Shown: one piece after another, positions 48,371 through 59,826 of the stretch
Position numbering within the stretch: the first letter of the stretch is position 1
Layout: each line of letters opens with the position of its first letter
Source: Sipunculus nudus
Taxonomy: Eukaryota > Annelida > Sipuncula > Golfingiida > Sipunculidae
Length of the DNA stretch: 64,000 bases
Assembly: GCA_026874595.1 (NCBI GenBank)
Contig: CM049306.1
Location: 6,030,019 to 6,094,018 of the forward strand
Reading direction: 5' to 3'
Position numbers and translations under genes: made by a program
The notes under the pieces: model-generated
Seen by the model: the letters and a program-made list of their open reading frames with translations, nothing else
Databases searched by the model: none
What the model was told of the DNA's origin: nothing

Positions 48371-48445
48371 TGTTACGGAACCTAATATAAACAGATCACG
48401 TATGCGTGATGAACACAAATTTTGTAATGGAGATCAGATTCTGTA

Positions 48446-51400
48446 TAGTCCAGCGGTTAAGCTCCAATATTTGGAGGAACTGTGCAAAAAAAAATGAAAG
48501 AAGCATGAAAGTTGGCAAAAGTATTCTTTGGTGCTTATTGATGAATTTCATATATAGGGCCAAGCTCAAAAATAAATTATCTTGGCCAAAATCCAAGATG
48601 GCGGCTAAGATGGCCACCAAATTAGAAAATGTCAATAACCTGAGTTAAAATGTCCCGAGAAAGCATTGCAAGTACTCTAATATTATATTTTTTTGACGGA
48701 GAAATTAAATTTTTGAGGTTCCAACCCTCTCCAGGTACTCATTAGCTGGTTTTTATCACGACTTTGGTAATATTCCCATTAGTCCAACAGTTCGGCTGCA
48801 TATTGAGAAGAATTGAAATGAAAACCTGGAAAGATGAATGAAACTTGGCATAATAATTTTCCAGACCATACTCTATATGTACAGATATGGGGCCGAGCGG
48901 AATTCACAATATCTTGCTAAAACTCCAAGGTGGCGGCCAAGATGGCCACCGAAATATAAAATACCAATATAGTCGGTTATATTTGTCCTGGAATGCATTG
49001 TAAGTGCACTGTTTCTATGTTATTAGGATCGAAAAATTTATTTATAAGGATTCCAGGTTTGTATCATGCATGTGAAAAAGAAGTCTGATTTTGTTGGTAT
49101 TGAAATTGTGCTAAAATTACCCTTTTTTACTAGCACCTCACGGTAAAACGTATTTGTTGATGACCCTGCCGAAATTTAATATATCTGTTAATTTTAAGTA
49201 TTTGAACACTATATGTCTCTTTCAATGTAATGAAAAGGACAGTCGATTGGTAAAACGCTCTGCTCTCTTCACTGGCGACTGAAGTTTCTGTCCCCGTTGT
49301 TGATATGAGAGTGGATTGTTGTGGTCCATACAGAGTCGGTTGTTTTCTTCGTGTCCTCTGATTCCATCCACCACTTCGCCATCCGAGCCACGGAAAGTGC
49401 CTTGTAGTAGTTATTATAACCAGTAGTACAATCAATGTAAAAGAAATTTTATTTGTTTATAAGTTGTGGCTCTTTTGCATTGAGGTGACGGTGCAGCTTC
49501 AAGACTCTTTGCTTGCATGAAGACAGAATCAGTACATATTTAGCGGCTCACCACATTATGCTGTATGCTACGCTTTCTTTTAAAGTGATAGATTTAGGCC
49601 TGTTGGTATCACTTTCTACTGAATGAGAATTAATTTATCCGTATGATAAAGATGGTATGTTGTTAGAAAGAAGTCATAACCTATCGTTAAGACATTAGAG
49701 AAAATCTCATGGTTTGTGGCGAGATTTCACCATTATGCCATTGCGACATCGACGGGGTTTGAACTGGGGACCTACAAACACGTCCTTAACCACGAGGCAA
49801 CGTTCTAACCCCGTATATGCTATCTTTGTACTTTGGTGATGGTGCATGACTGAATCTGGACACTTGTAGACACTTCTGGTTTATGATCCTTACAAATAAG
49901 CTCACTTTGCATTTCCAAGTGATGTCTTAAAATACCTCGTTTGCCTACACAATGCACACATTTAATAAATATAATGATAATTAGAAATTATAAATATTTG
50001 CTTCATTTAATGAAATAATTTATCTTCATGTGTACAGAATGCAAGATTCTAGGTCGGACTGAATTTTGCTCATAAGACAAAAAGAACCCATAGTAAGTTG
50101 GAATTGTGGGCGTTTTACTAGAAGAAAAACGTTCTTGTCCTGCAAAATATAGAAGAAAATATTCAGGCAAGGTTATAAAATTTGCTGGCAATACTACAAA
50201 AAAAGTAATAAACTGTTCTGTACAGTAATAATATTCAGAAGTAGTCTGGCCTCATTTATATATGTTCACTTGATGAAGCGAATGAATGGTATGAAATACA
50301 AGTTTCCAAAAATTCTGCATTTGGGCATAAAACTGACATAAAGGGAAAGTACAAAGGTTGCCAGAGCTCAGAAGCTGAAAGCACAGTAAAGTTACAATCA
50401 CCGATCCAGTCGATAAAAACATAAACCAAACTTCGTACTGCATTTTTAGGTAATCAAGTTAATGAAGAAAGAAGGCATGTCTGGAACCTGAGGGTGCATT
50501 ATAATTTTCAACCTTGTTTTGTGAATTAGACTTTCTATCTTCCGTCTTACTGTACCATTTTCTTAGCATCCATCCATGAAAGATCAGCTAGCTTGAACCT
50601 GGCAGCACCGACTCATACATGTGGTGAATATTTCTAACAATATATGCATGTACTACATGAATCTACAAATGTGCATAATGTCAGCAAATGAAAGTATTTT
50701 GTTGACACCAACTCATTATGCAAAGTAAATTTTAATGGCAACTCGTTGGGAAGAAACAAGTTTTATATCACAAAAATTGCATCACAGCAAACGGCACTGA
50801 TACTTTACTGACACGTGTCGGTTCTTTCCTACAATCATGCAGTCTAAAGTCTGCGTCGTCACCATATCACAAAATTAGTAATCTGCATGAGTGTTATTTC
50901 ATGCATTCATCACCATAGTACAAAGGCAGCCTACAGCAACATGTTGCAACATGCTATCACTTCATGGCAAAAGAAGCTTAGAATCCATACAGCACACGGG
51001 TGTGAGCTTCTACATAAGCGCGTATCTTGTCATGGACGCATGTACTCTAAATTCATTATAAATAAAAGTCTTCCCTTTTAAACAGACATGGTGTTCAAAT
51101 ACTTTTAACTAGAACATGTAAATTAAATTTCAGCAGAACTATTTGATTTTTTATTTCACAAATCAAGATTTACATGAATGTTAAGTTGATGGTAAAATTA
51201 AATATCGTGTTTGTAGATTTTCGAAAACCCTGCCTGTTCTTCACTGATATATGAAGCTCCCACTGATGCCAGACAGGACACCTAAGTTTCTTTCATCCCT
51301 TACCTCGGCAAAGCAGTTTATAAATCCTTAATGCATGCAAATAAAGGGATTTCAAACAGAGGAAGTCAGATATTATATAATAATATGATAAAACCTACCC

Positions 51401-52666
51401 CTGCAAATGACACTATCATTTAAAAGTGCAGTATTCAGCAAATTTTATCAAGTTTACCGTTGGTTGTACTGATGAAAAAGGGAATTTTAGTACAATTTCA
51501 GTAGGTACACACAAGGCGGAATCTATACACCTGACAGGTGTGAGCTTCTTACATAGATCTGTATCCTGCCACGCACGCATCAAGTCTGATATAAGTTATA
51601 AGCAGGATAAACTTTACATTATATTATTTTATTATAATATATAATTAATATGGATTGTAGAGTTAGTTGTAAATACTATAACAAGCCACTCTCCATGGCT
51701 CGGATGGTGGCGTTCGATGGTATATATACAGGGGTGAAGGAAAGCGAAGGACAAGGAGGAATTCACCCACCTTGGATGGGCCTTTATAACCCAATAGGAA
51801 TAGGAACGATGTTGTTTAACCTGGGGCGCCAGTGGAGATAGCCGAGCGTTTTACCACTCAATTTTCCATTCCATTACATTGAAACAGACTTTGGGCTCAA
51901 ATACGTAAAATTAATATATATGTTAAATGTCAGCACAGTTGGATTTATGCATTTTATATTTCCCAATTGCCCTAACAAAGGTTTACATGAATGCTGATCG
52001 TAAAACCTAAGTACATGTATGCAGGTTTCAAATATTCTATTGGTAAGTGTTTACGGACATATCAAGTTCAATCCTAATTTTATTGCAGATTTCGATAGAT
52101 AAGTTTTGCACCCTTCACCTCTTCAAAGGAATTATATTTGTTAGCATGCAAATAAAGGGGAAGTAAAAGGAAGAAAGGAAGAAACATTGCAATAAAAATT
52201 GCTCTACTATGAAAGCATCCGAATTCATGACAAAGCAGAAAAACCTAAGCCCGCAAATGACACTTTCATTTGACTACGATCACAATGTATGCGACTACTG
52301 TGCAGAACTCGACATATAATGTTTGCTATCCATTATGCTAGTAAACCAGGGAAAATGTAGGACAATTTCAATATAAACTAAACCAGGATTCATTCACATA
52401 GTCATTTTACAGAGTTTAAATCCTTATAAATGAATATATCGACCCCCAAAATGTAGAAATAGTGCACATGGAAAGCATTCTAGGACAAATATAACCGAAT
52501 GTATTGATATTTGATAATCCGGCGGCCATCTTGGATTTTGACCTAGATCGGATGAATTCCGCTTGGCCCTATATCTGAAAATGTTAAGTATGGTCTGGCC
52601 AAATATTATGCCAAGTTTCATTCTGCTTTCACTTTTTGCACAATTCTTCTCTTAACAGCTGGACTA
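48446..52666. mobile_element. 4.2-kb TIR element of unknown type, inserted in the Gypsy LTR
   Basis: The ends are inverted: TAGTCCAGCGGTTAAG at the left, and TAGTCCAGCTGTTAAG at the right read in reverse, followed on both sides by an ACTGTGCAAAAA- or ATTGTGCAAAAA-type run. Related subterminal blocks of roughly 200 bp lie at 48455-48680 and 48800-49020, and inverted at 52430-52640. Each holds a GGGCCAAGCGGAATTC-like word, then ATCCAAGATGGCGGC-like and GATGGCCACC-like words. Joining the flanks gives the normal LTR sequence with no obvious target duplication if the tips are TAGTCC/GGACTA. No ORF exceeds about 100 codons, so it is non-autonomous or fully decayed. Confidence 0.82.
50470..52280. 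repeat. Diverged internal repeats inside the 4.2-kb TIR element
   Basis: Shared words recur at about 815-845 bp: GCATGCAAATAAAGGG (51335, 52144), GCAAATGACACT (51404, 52253) and TTTACATGAATG (51169, 51983). A shorter-spaced pair, GTGTGAGCTTC with downstream similarity, lies at 51000 and 51538. The interior therefore grew by tandem duplication and then diverged with deletions. Short ORFs at 50887 and 51426 are two versions of the same repeat, not genes. Confidence 0.65.
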
Positions 52667-53405
52667 ATACTAGGCAGCGTGAAATGTCCAGGGGAATGAA
52701 TAAAGAAGGTTTTTTTTTTGTTAACAAACTACTATAATTTGTTCTTAAAACAACCTTAACATTACAATACACTAAATCAATACAATTAAAAGTAAAACAG
52801 CGGTATAACAAATCAATACAATCACGCAGTAAAATAAACAATGTGCATAGTACCTGGATACCACCAACGTCACAACGATAAGTCCTTTTAAATGTATATG
52901 CCGGATGACAGGTCCACACCAATCCTCTCGGAAAATAACAGTCCAATGTAAAACTCTTGTAACAATCCAGAAAGTAAACTTGAGGCAGGCAGCAGTATAT
53001 TGTATAGATTAAGTAAAGCAGAATCCCTGAAATGACTGGATAATCGGACAGGTCCCACAAACTGGCATACACACGTCCGTGTCCGCTGGATCTTCACCCT
53101 CCCTCTCTCTCGACTCTAAAACACAGCCCCCTATTCATAACTTCTTGCCCCAAGCCGAGAATTTTCCACTTCTCGAACAGTCTAAGGATCTAACATAATA
53201 CACAGGAAACACGCGTTAAAGGATTCATCTATAAGTACATACCAGGGTCTACACGTGACCTCGGCTAGGCGAGAAAGCCCCAAGCTAGCATGACAACGAG
53301 AGTTCAACCAGTACGGAATAAACATAGAGTGCAGCAAGCGGCCCGGCGAGGGCGCCACAACACGAGCTACGCCCGTGTCACACAATAAAAAGAGCACCTG
53401 TAACA

Positions 53406-53707
53406 CATGACAGAAGTTGTTTAGATGACAAAAGTACAGATTATATGGCTTGACAGAAGTTGTTTAGAAGACAAGTTTAAATAATATGGCATGACAGAGG
53501 CTGTTCAGATGTCAGAATTACAGATTATTTGGCATGACAGAAGCTGTTTAGATGACAGAAGTACAGATTATATTGACAGAATTTGTTTAGATGACAAAAG
53601 TACAGATTAAATGGCATGACAGAAGCTATTTAGATGTCAGAAGTACAGATTATATGGCATGACAGAAGTTGTTTAGAAGTCAAAAGTACAGATTATAAGG
53701 CATGAGT
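53406..53707. repeat. 43-bp satellite array, right part (about 7 units)
   Basis: Continues the array of 45171-48370 after the LTR insertion, starting mid-unit at CATGACAGAAG. Units are more diverged (TTGTTTAGATGACAAAAGTA, AGGCTGTTCAGATGTC) and resemble the last units before the insertion. Confidence 0.95.
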
Positions 53708-56700
53708 TTCTTGTCAGTAGAAAACTGTAAACGAGGACAGAGGCGCAGTCGGACATTTCACAATTAAATGTCTTGTCCGTGTTGATAGTGTCAATGTCAA
53801 TAGCTTGCCCTGAACCTGTTGGCTCTCGATCGTTAAATATCTGGAAATTTTATGCCTTCATGACCTCTAATAAGTGTTATCTTAAGGTCTGTTTGAAAAA
53901 AATCTGTCAGAAAAATATAAAATAAACGAGATATGATTTTAATAATTTCAACTAACCCGTTAACGTTAATGTACCTTTATTTCTCTAACTTAATGTATTT
54001 CAACATAAATAGTGATTTTGTTTTCCATTTTCATGCAGCGACATCCCGCGCCGTACAAACGAAGAAGTTACACGCCAGACCACTCCCAAGACGGAAACTA
54101 GACTCTGAGTTGATTTGTAGTGGATAGAAAAAAAATGACAAAAAAGTATAGTATGAAAAATCAATTTTTTGGTGAAATTACATTATCCTGCCTAGTCAGT
54201 GTTAGGAATGTATACACGGCACTGGGAGGTATACACGGCCGTTCTATATTTATATACGATACTACAGATATCTATAAATCAACTATCAACCATACTCATT
54301 TATTTCTGGGTCGAGCGAGTGTTACTTTAGGATCAGCGGCTTGCCCTTGGTCGGTAGTGATATTAACCTGATACTGATGGCGTATCTTCCCAATGACTAA
54401 AATACATCACATGTTTATTTAACATTTTTTTCTTGCACTTCCAGTTAGTTACAATATCATGAGTGCTATCAAATTAAATTTTGAGTATAATCGGTAAACT
54501 ATTGATAACATTGATCCGTATAATTTATGTACTGAATTTGGTTGTTACGACCACAGAAGATCCGTTCAAAACTGTCGCACTCTTGTAATGACTACAATTC
54601 TCAAATGGTAATAAAGATTGAGGAAAAATGATTTATATTTTTAACGGATTCTTATCAATCTAGTTCTATAATTTTAATTCATTACCATATATATTCCAGA
54701 TAAAATATTTATATATTTGTATCAGTATCGATATAAATGAATAAAATAACCTATTATACAAGTCTGACAAAGCGTTTTGTGATTTACAGATTTGCAGTAA
54801 ATGTGTACTTTATGTATTAATGTTTCAGCACAGTGATAGTATGATATTTCATTATATCACTTGTCATAAACAGACAAACGCATCAGCAATATGTGGGGAG
54901 CATTACTTTATATGTTATTATTATTTTCTATTTTAACCTGTTTCAGTGTATTTTTATTTGTGCAACCGAAAGAATGTTCATAGGAACAGTTTGAAATTTG
55001 AACTGAGATTTTTGCCTGAAACAATCACCCAGACGATTGGGATAAGACGGCGGGTTACATATATAAGTAATATTGTCATCAGTGCTGGACATCTTCGTTG
55101 AGTGGATTAAGGAGAGGCCATCCAATAATCAAATGCTATTGAGATTTTCACGTCTACTCCTAGGGCCTCTCTACCCATTGCCTCCAGTTTCTTTTCGTCT
55201 GGTACATCTGCTTCGTTCACTTTTTTACAGTACTACGGTCATACGTTGATAAAAACGATCATTCACAGAGACGGTAGTCCTGTTATTTGTATTTCCTGTG
55301 GAATTTTATTTTCAGTTGGCGTGTTTCATATCTTTATTTTCAAACTAATGAAGGTAACGTCTCTGCAGTTTTTGCAACCTTTTTTTAACTTTTTTCCATG
55401 TTTGTGGCATTACTAGCTCTGTTTTGAACTATTCTTTTGTAAATCACTGGCTTTACTCCGGCGAAGAGAGTGCTTACCTATCAGGAAACAAGATCCGTCT
55501 TAAAATCTGACCCGTACCCGCCCCCAATCACATCAATGTGTATCAACGCCAACCATTCTGATGAAGTCAGTACTGTATACATTTAAAACTAGAAATCTGC
55601 ATTCTTCTGAGTGCAAGCCTCCGCCATTAACTTATAAAAGGGGCACACTCACCTATAAAGCATGTTGAATTAACGCGAAAAATTGCTTCTTCCCTTTAAA
55701 ATAAATTGGTACTTACCAACATATAACCATAAAACCGTTTGCTTACTCTAGTAACCAAGTATGAAAAACAGTGGACCGTGGGCGATCAAAGGTGTCAACA
55801 TAAACATAACGGGTGGGACTATGTGCCTCGCTTAGCCACAACACCTACCAATCCTGAGATGCCCTGACTGACTTGACCCAAAAAAATGTATACATGTTTC
55901 CGCTAGCTAAAACTTCGGTGTTGCGGCTCCCAATAGGACCTCCGGTCACATGGCCTTGTTATGGTGAACAGATACACATGTTAAAAAAACACCCATAGCC
56001 ATTGCATTGTCTATAACAGCCGTATTCGATGGTAAATTATTCCCATGAACATGAAAATTGATACAGAAGGAAAAAATGAATTGATGTAATTGTTGCAGTA
56101 GTCTTTTATTTAATTCTTTTGTCGGGATATTTTATCTGTGAGTTGATTTAAACATTTTTTCCCTGTAAAAATAAACATAACCACTTTTTTTATCTTTGCA
56201 TCATTAGGTTTTCCTTTAAACACGGATAGTCGTGATATTTCTCTGGCTTCCATCAAGGCTTTGTCAATGTTTTTTTTAATTTATTCCATTTTGTGTTTAT
56301 TCTTTTCATTTTATAAAAGACCACCAAATGAATCTTATTTTAAGCTACAGAAAAAGTAATTGGAATTAAACGCCGAGATCCACAGAGAAAGTAAAAGTTA
56401 AACACATCAAATAAATTGGTTGTATATATACTAATCCGCAAGACATTCGTTTTTTAATTGTAATTAATAACATTCAACTTGAGTTTTCATATGGTCTGTG
56501 GAAATGTCATCAGTAAGGGCTCCTTTGCCGTAACATTTAAAAACAGTGCCGTCATGAAAACAACTGATTACCTTCTTGTGTCGAGGTTTGATCTGTGGCC
56601 TGTGCCCAGAGACTTTGTAATTGCTCTGAAATGGCTACAACATTAATAAGTTATAACCAGGACAGTCTGCCAATTTTCGCTTTTTACCTTTTTTCATATT

Positions 56701-57994
56701 TATTTTTCTCTTGAGAAAAACCTTTTGACAGAAAAAAAATTACGAATTGTGATTAATCGACCTGTCTAACTTAACTGATGTCAGAGAAAACCTTCCTGTG
56801 AGTTGTTCTGCAAAAACAAATAATAATAAAATAACAACAGGTTTATGTCACATATTTGAAATTGTTTGTCGTAAAGCATATTAACCTACAGTACAGTAAA
56901 GTGGTTTTATTGAAAACAACATAAAGGACTAATACACAAATAAATTCGAATAAAAATCTAAAGAAAAAATTAAAGAAATTAAAGGTTATTACACCAAATT
57001 GTTCGTTTACGTTGAATAAAATCTAATACACTGCCTTATTTTTAATTAGATTCTACGTTATTTCTTTGTTTCTATATTATTTTAAATAATTGTATTTTAA
57101 GGAAGAAAAGGAAAAAATCCACGTGGCAGCTATTTGATTGTGTCGCGATAACTTCTTGTGACTAGCGTGAATAAATAAATCCCTTGGAAGCAATATGATC
57201 ATACATTTGCAGGGAGACCGCTTTTGTATCAGAATGCAACAACTGAATCAAACAAAGTTTCAGGTACTGATGGCGCCTGCCATTAGGTTTGGGGACCTTT
57301 AACACTGACGTATTTAAGATAGGGTATATGTACAGACCCAACATACAGTATTATCCTTGCTTATGTTTAAGTTGGTGACATATTATTCATGTAGCCTATA
57401 TTCACGCGTTCCCCACATTCCTACTGGATGTTGTACCACATAAAACTCTTTTCTTTCAATTGCATTATCCAGCTGATTGCTTCATATTATAAAATTCTAG
57501 AGGAAAATTATACATTGGAAGACGGCAAATACCCAGATTGATACCCGCCAGATGAGAAGAAAATCAACAAACATCTTAAATCATGACTTGGTACCCATTT
57601 GTGACAACGCATGCAAGAGGCAGTGTCTTCCTCGGAGCCGGAAGGAGTCAAGTCACGCCATTTCCGGTTCTGATTTAATCAGTATAGTCAATGTATTGTG
57701 TGTCACGGAGTGAAGCTATCCCGACTGTGCTGGGGTCCTGGTCCCGGTCACGAGCGCTGCCCAGTAACAAAGGTATGGAATCGACCCCCGTATTGACTGA
57801 GGGTCTCATCCAGGAAATTCAATTGACTTGGTAGAATTCAGCAGACTTCTGCGGTAGACTGTAGTGTCATCTAATGTGTTTAAAACTAATGACGGCATCC
57901 GCAGCACGTGAATCCCTGGATTCTCATTCAGTTCACGAGTCACCTTTCTTGAAGCAAAGCAAAGTCATAATACTCTGTAACCGAAAGCATTCCT
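53708..57994. other. Long mostly unique stretch, no supported gene
   Basis: A good splice-acceptor-like run (TTTTCCATTTTCATGCAG) ends at about 54037 and is followed by about 80 GC-richer bases open in two frames. At 57595-57785 a GC-richer patch has two ETS-type sites (CCGGAAG at 57638, TTTCCGG at 57661) and AAAGGTATGG that could be a donor. Neither proves a gene. A minus-strand fragment of the dispersed repeat of 18440-19195 lies at 55590-55640. Confidence 0.4.
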
Positions 57995-58033
57995 TTTGAA
58001 GTAAAATCATTCCCACTCTTTCTCCACACAGTT

Positions 58034-58175
58034 TTCTCATAGCATTTGCTCATTTTAATAGCATGATAACACATATTTAGATTATTTTAAAAATATATAG
58101 AGATTTCTCATAGCATTTGCTCATTTTAATAGCATGATAACACATATTTAGATTATTTTAATAATATATAGAGAT
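58034..58175. repeat. 71-bp tandem duplication, two copies
   Basis: 58034-58104 and 58105-58175 are nearly identical (one A/T difference in TTTTAAAAATATA versus TTTTAATAATATA), so the duplication is recent. Confidence 0.95.
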
Positions 58176-58419
58176 GTATAATTGAGGTGAGTATAATGCC
58201 TGGTCTCTTTCTGGAATAATTCTGTAATTTGCAGATACTTCATGCGACAGGGTTGTAAGGGAAGACGTGTTGTCTGTGTGTGTGTGAAGTACCTAGAGGC
58301 ATCCTCGGATTGAGAATAAATAGTGTAATTTTGTCATTGTCACGGCAAGGAACCGCTGACATTCTCCTGGGCATAACAAATGTTTAATCAGGCAGGGACG
58401 ACAATACAAGGGGATGGGG
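58176..58419. other. Short unique stretch
   Basis: Nothing recognised apart from a short (TG)n run near 58276. Confidence 0.5.
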
Positions 58420-58660
58420 GTATATACACCCCCCCCCCCTCCCAAAACAAAAAAAAAAACCTTTTTGGCAAGGGGGGGGAGATGGTCAATGTAATAATTC
58501 CCCTGGAATTAAGAGAATAATATTTATATATTGGAAATGAAATATATTAAAAATTTGAATTATAGACTTACCTGGTCTGGTTTAGAATTAACATATACTT
58601 GAAACTTAATACCTTAATTTAAAATAAAAAACTCATACTTAATTGTAAAATATTTGGAAT
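58420..58660. mobile_element. Dispersed repeat, copy 2
   Basis: A G-rich then C-run start (58429-58439), followed by ATATATTGGAAATGAAATAT, AATTATAGAC, CTGGTTTAGAATTAAC and CATACTTAATTGTAA. These are in the same order as in 27470-27720 at roughly three-quarters identity by eye. It adjoins the SINE at 58661. Confidence 0.55.
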
Positions 58661-58902
58661 GTAGCGTAATGGACTGGTGGCCACAGGGTTTTGGGTTCGC
58701 GTCCCGATGTGACCGCTTACCGCGCTAAGACTCCTGGTCTTTACCACCAAGGAGTGAATGGCTGCTGGGCGGAAGGCAAATGAACGAAGGCCTACTAACG
58801 AAAAAACTTCGAGCGCCGTGTATGGTTGCTGGTTGTGTGCTCCCAGGGAGCTAAGAAAAGTTACAGAACTGAAAAGGCTTAAAAGTCCAGGAAGGCGAAG
58901 TT

Positions 58903-58941
<39 letters not shown>
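58661..58941 (+). mobile_element. tRNA-derived SINE, second family, with (AT)n tail
   Basis: An A-box-like TAGCGTAATGG (58662-58672) and a B-box-like GGTTCGCGTCC (58694-58704, one change from consensus) are followed by a GC-richer body (ATGGCTGCTGGGCGGAAGGC). An (AT)n tract at 58906-58941 serves as the tail. The box spacing is shorter than in a tRNA, and no acceptor stem forms. The 63-codon ORF across it is a shadow. It differs from the SINE family at 17073, 19785 and 22951. Confidence 0.65.
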
Positions 58942-58945
<4 letters not shown>

Positions 58946-59777
58946 TTAAATATATGCCCTCTTTAACCCCGTTTCATACTATAATGAGAACTGTGTATAG
59001 AATAGAATATATAAAAAGAGACAACATATGACAACCAATTGACAAAACCTACACATTTATACATTATACATTAGCTTTTGAGACACAATTTGGACCAGGA
59101 TCAGAAATATTTGTTACTCGACTTTGTCTCGGTATTTGGACGTAAGCAGATGAATCACATTTTTATATTCCTTTGGGCTCACCGTTTGGAACATGAACGG
59201 TAATATTTGGTATTAACGCAGTACTGGCGTGCCATTCACAGAGAAAAACCTAAGGACAAGCGCATTTGTCGATCTCCCAGTCACTGTATGTCAAATTGAT
59301 GAGCTACATCGAAAATCAAAGGGGCCGAGCAGTTTTTAAAAAGCCTGATATTTTGTAGTGCTGCGCTACATATGAATTTTGTATGAGCATCCGACATCAA
59401 ACTTTGGGTCGCGCCATTTCATCTCAAATGAGTCTACAGAGTAACCTTTATTCGTCGATAAAACGGCAGAAGTCAGCCGCTACTCGGATATTCCGTGAAG
59501 TTATAACTCCTATATAGCTGAATTATTGTACGCTCTCATGGTAAATCTTTACATTGTGTTCTATCCCTCGCCGTGACACGCTCAGCAGGGTATAAATCTA
59601 ACATAAAGCTGTGTGGGGAGCCGTATCATCACGGCTTTAAACCTCCTGCCATCAGATATCCTGATTGTTTATAACATCATGGGACTGAGGGGCTATACAT
59701 TAAATTGCTAAAGCTTGTACACTTAATTATCGCTTATTTAATTTTTTCATGCTGATATGGTCATATATTGAGAGATA

Positions 59778-59826
<49 letters not shown>

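Larger units (their letters stand above)
48371..53405 (-). mobile_element. Solo Gypsy LTR, copy 4, inserted in the satellite and split by a TIR element
   Basis: LTR parts are 48371-48445 (TGTTACGGAACC onward) and 52667-53405 (ACTAGGCAGCGTG to TGTAACA), together about 814 bp, the same size as the other copies. The flanks read CATG at 48367-48370 and CATG at 53406-53409, a 4-bp target duplication. Both outer flanks are satellite units that join smoothly when the insert is removed. The break in the LTR falls between GATTCTGTA and the ACTAGGCAG segment, filled by the element at 48446-52666. Confidence 0.95.

Noticed and set aside
49130-49435. 101-codon minus-strand ORF inside the 4.2-kb TIR element
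   Set aside because: No transposase motif; not supported as a gene of the element.
49727-49800. Possible tRNA-like segment (B-box-like AGTTCAAACCC on minus)
   Set aside because: The A box is weak and neither the T stem nor the acceptor stem pairs; kept only as part of the 4.2-kb element.
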